In this document: piece by piece, positions 60,200-64,000 of the stretch
Layout of the letters: each line of letters begins with the position of its first letter
Numbering within the stretch: the stretch's first letter is position 1
Assembly (NCBI GenBank): GCA_035610365.1
Contig: CM069432.1
Location: forward strand, 76,946,520-77,010,519
Reading direction: 5' to 3'
Source of the DNA: Aquatica leii
Taxonomy: Eukaryota > Arthropoda > Insecta > Coleoptera > Lampyridae
DNA length: 64,000 bases
Notes under the pieces: model-generated
The model's database searches: none
What the model was told of the DNA's origin: nothing
Seen by the model: only the letters and a program-made list of their open reading frames with translations
Position numbers and translations under genes: made by a program

Positions 60200-61280
60200 T
60201 TTATTATAACGTAAGTACAAGGTCTTTACGATTACATTTGTAACAAGGTAGCGACACTGTTTTATTAGATTATAATTTACTGTAAATAGCTATAAACGGT
60301 GGTAACACGTTGAAATTAACACCCGCGAAATTCAAAATATGCACGTTGTGGTTTTATCCCGCAGAATTATTCAAAGCATATTTTGAATTTCGCGTGTGTT
60401 AAACTAATTTCAACGTGTTACCACCGTTTATAGCTGTTTACAGTAAACTTTAGGGACATAGTAAAATCACACTATGAGATGGCTCTGCATTCAAACACTT
60501 TTGAATTAGATTATAATGTAATATGGAGTATAAGTACTTATAAAAACAGTATTAACATAAAAATAAATTATAACGTACAGATATCAGTGATGTGCGAAAG
60601 AAACATCTTGGTATCTTGCAACTATCGATAAATGTCAAAAGGTAATTAGACTCTTCTGAATTGTTATGCAGTTTATAAAACTGATTAATGTTAATAAATA
60701 CTGACTTATTTAAGTTAATTTAAGCAAATTTCAATAAATATTGAAAAGTTTAAAAACACCTAATCCTTACAACCTTTTTATACTACTGCAAAAGTCTAAT
60801 AAATTACTGTTTACGTTTTTTCCCATAAAAAAAATCTTCAAGTAAACAAGTAGTGAAGATGCAAATTAGGTGTTTTAATTTATTCTAATTATTGTGAACT
60901 TAGTTTTTCTAAAATATGTTACCATTTAATTACAAAAAAGTCATCATTAAATACCAACGTTTACAAATATAACCTAAAATATTTTATTTACAAACAAATT
61001 TTTTTACTCTATACGTACCGTTGAAACTAATGCAATAGCATCTACACGGTTCTAAATTATTTAGTTTTTAAATTTTATAATTGTGGTGCACGGAATATTT
61101 GTACAAGTCTTTTAAATTATGCTTTCATAATTCATTATTTTGTACGGCAATAACTTTGACCTGTACGGAAATGCCTTTGACCTGTAAATGAAATTGGTCA
61201 AACACAATGCACAATGTTGTCTAATTGCAAATAAACATACAATGTATTCTATTATCTGTTACTCGTAGAAAAACTATATT
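60200..61280 (+). repeat. Dispersed repeat family A, copy 2
   Basis: Its right part (60590-61280) is collinear with 260-1400 apart from indels; shared words include taaataccaacgtttacaaa and ttgtacaagtcttttaaatt. Its left part (60240-60645) matches the inverted copy at 54960-55175. A palindromic insertion occupies 60277-60504. Confidence 0.65.
60277..60504. mobile_element. Palindromic insertion with 13-bp target duplication
   Basis: The arms 60276-60342 and 60376-60447 are reverse complements over about 67 bp. For example, ataaacggtggtaacacgtt pairs with aacgtgttaccaccgtttat, and cgcgaaattcaaaatatgc pairs with gcatattttgaatttcgcg. The spacer is about 33 bp. A 57-bp unpaired tail follows the right arm. 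attagattataat flanks the segment at 60264-60276 and 60505-60517. The paralogous inverted copy at about 55110-55165 lacks the segment and has a single version of the flank, which supports a real insertion. Confidence 0.7.
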
Positions 61281-61519
61281 GTCGTATGTCGTATAGTTTG
61301 TGCATTGCTATCTTGTATGAATTGTCGTTCAAATGAATTTGTCAAATAAAAATGTTACAACAGTTATTGTAAACTTATAATTAAATAAGGTTAAGTACAA
61401 CACGCATATGTCAGCGACTATAAGACACTCGAATGTTAATAGAACATAGTAAACAAATAATAAATTAATTAAATACTTTCGTTTAAAAGAGATGCAATAT
61501 AATAAAAATTTCTAGTAGA

Positions 61520-62290
61520 TACATTAGGAGAATCTGCAATATCATATGACATAGTGAAAAAGTGGTGTCGTAAATTTAAATGTTGTAGACAGTCCTGTGC
61601 AGACAAACATGCAGGTGGAACACCTACAACCGCTACCACACAAGAAAATGTTAAGAAAGTTCATGACCTCGTGTTGCAAGATCGACGTTTGACTATTAGA
61701 AAAATAGTTAAAGATATTGGTCTCTTATTCCAGGTGATACATAATACATTTGCTGCCAAACTAATCATCAAATAAATGTCTGCAAGATGGATACCACAAA
61801 TGTTATCAGATGCACACAAGCAAACTCGAAAAGACACTTCCAATCGTCTTTTAACGCAATATACACAAGACAAAGGAAATTTTCTTGTAAGATTCTTGAT
61901 GATTCATCACTATGTTGTAGAAACCAAAATGCAGAATAAGGAGTAGAAACATCGAGGTTTACCACCGCCGCAAAAATCCGTATTTTGGAATACTAAAACA
62001 CTAATTTTAGTAGATTACTTGCAAAAGGAAGTCAAATTTACAGCTTATTATGCTATTTTAGTTTCAAAATTAAGTGACGCGATAAAAGAGAGACGTCGGG
62101 GAAAGTTGCACAAAGGTGTTTTCTTGCATCAGGGTAACGAGCCCAATCACAAATCCGTTATTGCAACAGCTGCAATAACTCAGACAGACTTCAAATTAGT
62201 TAGTCATCTGCCATATTTGACAGATTTGGCCCCCAGAGACACTATACTGAAAAATAAAAGTGATATCTGTGTCCCTTTCTTATTGTAAAT
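61520..62290 (+). pseudogene. mariner transposase relic
   Basis: Pieces: VKKWCRKFKCCRQSCADKHA, GGTPTTATTQENVKKVHDLV and LQDRRLTIRKIVKDIG (61550-61720), the N-terminal DNA-binding part; SARWIPQMLSDAHKQTRKDT (61780-61835); HHYVVETKMQNK (61905-61940), where the GDETW block carrying the first catalytic Asp is deleted; LVDYLQKE, KERRRGKLHKGVFLHQGNEP (62080-62140), where the second Asp of HHDNAPAH has become Gly; LPYLTDLAPRDT (62210-62240), in place of PYSPDLAPSDY. The family normally has about 345 residues. Missing catalytic residues and several frame breaks make it inactive. Confidence 0.85.
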
Positions 62291-62364
62291 GGGCCAGGGC
62301 CGGAGCAACGAGATCAACCCTTGTACTATAAACAAAAAAAAATGCAAAACAACATCTAGAGAAA

Positions 62365-62640
62365 CAAAAGACAAGACTGGCAACATTAATGTACAATATA
62401 GTTTCGAACACAAATACGGTGCTTATAAGTAAGTAATCAACAAAATAATATCTATATTAAAAAAAAACGACACTCAAAATGTTCAAAATAAAAGATAAGA
62501 TAAAATATTATTTATTAGTTTGCAGACGCATAAAAAGAGATTCAAAAATTCAATAGATTTATTTGTGCATTTTTATGTTTGTTAATAATATTAAATTATT
62601 TGATTGAAACAAAATTGTGATATCTATAATAATAATAACA
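62365..62640 (+). repeat. Dispersed repeat family D, copy 2
   Basis: A direct repeat of 54421-54740 with scattered differences, beginning at gacaagactggcaac just after the mariner relic. Confidence 0.5.
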
Positions 62641-62659
62641 ATGTCTAGTGTTGACTTTA

Positions 62660-64000
62660 GTTGGTATATGGAATAATTACGATTATACTTTTGTTTAAAT
62701 AATTTTTATTATAATTAGAACTTATTTTAATGTATAATTTTAGTAGAAAAAATTGTGCTTTAAATTTATATATTGAAAAAGTTTTAAAGTATATGGGCCA
62801 AAGTTATAACTCGGTGTCAGCGTTACAAATACAATTTTTTTGCATTCACTACTAAAGCTGCTTGACGAAGTTGTTAACAGATAAAAATTGAGCACAAGGA
62901 TTGTGCTTCAGACATCATAAAACTATAAATTATAAAGTTTTAGAAGTCATTAAAAATGAGAAATGGGGATTACATAACTTTTCTGTCTTTAATATGGTAA
63001 TAAACTAGCTGTGAAAATAAAAATTCTAGTTTCAACTAATTTCAGTTCTGAGTAAATCAAATTTATTTAAATATTTAATCTATATAAAACAACAATGCAA
63101 TGAATTGTATTGTTTTATATTTTTCGTTTTTAATTTATTAAAATAGTATATTAAAAAACAGCAGCAAAAATCTAATTTGTTTGATTTGATACAGTAAGCG
63201 TTTTTTTTATATAAAATTGAAAGAATAAAATTTTTGTTTAAAAATATGTATGTACATTTGCTTCTACACGATAAGCTTAAGTGTACAGTGTATTATTACA
63301 CATTTAACATAAACAAATCTGCCTGTTTACTTAATAGTTTGTTTATAAAAATATAATTACATTTTTAAATTACTGTATTCAAGTATTTTTATTATTTCTA
63401 TTGTATGTTTATTTAATTTGATCAATTAAATAAAAAATGTTTAATAACATTTAGTCAAGCAATAAGTTGAAAAGTGTATTATAATCTTATGCATGTCAAA
63501 TTTGAAATGTTGCCAAATTATTATTTAAAAAAATAATTTCCTCTAATTAATAAAATAAAAGTAAATATGTGATTAAAATTTATTTTACATATAATTTCCA
63601 AAATAAAAAAAATAGTATAATGTATACGTTTCACAAGACATTTTGGCGCATTCGACCATTAGTAACTTAGTTTTAATTAATAGACAACTAGTATGAAAAT
63701 ATGAAGTGTTTACAATACAGTACAATCTCTACAAAATTCCATAAATTTTTATAATTTCAAATTTTTGTTCAAAATAGGTCCAAAAAGCAAAAATTAAAAA
63801 AAATAGTATAAAACAAATAATATATAAATTTAAAAAATAGTATAAAGCTTGTATAGAATTCGACCAATAAATATGTTATTACACTGAACAAGTTTTTGTC
63901 TCGTTTACTAAATTCACCAGCGACTAGCTACTAAATTCGCCCAATGCAATCCACCCTTAAGCGACGTTTCGCGATATAAGAAAAAAAATGTAAGATTAAT
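62660..64000. other. AT-rich noncoding stretch to window end
   Basis: No coding motif was recognised. The word aaaatagtata recurs several times near 63610, 63801 and 63837 and also at 30004, suggesting fragments of a further low-complexity repeat. Confidence 0.35.

Overview
This is nuclear DNA from an arthropod, most likely an insect. It is very A+T-rich by eye, has GT–AG introns including several of only about 50 nt, and holds one large intron-rich host gene in a sea of decayed eukaryotic transposons (Tc1/mariner and IS630-like, Mutator-like/YqaJ, BEL/Pao, Penelope-like, non-LTR, MITEs). I cannot assign the order. No bacterial, organellar, tRNA, rRNA or CRISPR features were seen.

The main gene is on the + strand from 11427 to 32116. 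I could join 12 coding exons with no frame break into a 1085-residue secreted or cell-surface protein: signal peptide, cysteine-containing N-terminal cap, an almost continuous leucine-rich-repeat (LRR) solenoid, an LRR C-terminal cap, one fibronectin-III-like domain and a hydrophobic C-terminus. Exons 1-4 lie at 11.4-12.6 kb, 5-6 at 16.2-17.1 kb, 7-11 at 22.2-23.4 kb, and exon 12 at 31.75-32.1 kb. The three large introns (3.6, 5.1 and 8.3 kb) hold transposon debris. One 49-nt intron uses a GC-AG splice pair.

Left flank (1-11.4 kb): dispersed repeats, a foldback element, a Penelope reverse-transcriptase relic, a MITE with long terminal inverted repeats, and a SWIM-zinc-finger transposon relic. 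Last large intron: a 2.07-kb Tc1-like element with TA target duplications, and a 1.53-kb rearranged non-LTR element with a 15-bp target duplication. The latter contains a heat-shock-promoter-like block.

Right flank (32.2-64 kb): a Mutator/YqaJ pseudogene; a Tc1 transposase fused in frame to a Penelope endonuclease relic; a long decayed BEL/Pao retrotransposon apparently interrupted by a solo LTR; further Tc1-like and Penelope scraps; an IS630-like transposase in a single frame broken only by four stops; a palindromic insertion whose empty site is also in this window; and a mariner relic.

Apart from the LRR gene, nearly every recognisable protein here is a dead mobile element. The most unusual observations are the heat-shock-like promoter inside the retroelement remnant, the palindromic insertion with its paralogous empty site, and the Tc1-Penelope chimeric frame. 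All homology statements come from motif recognition by eye, without database searches.
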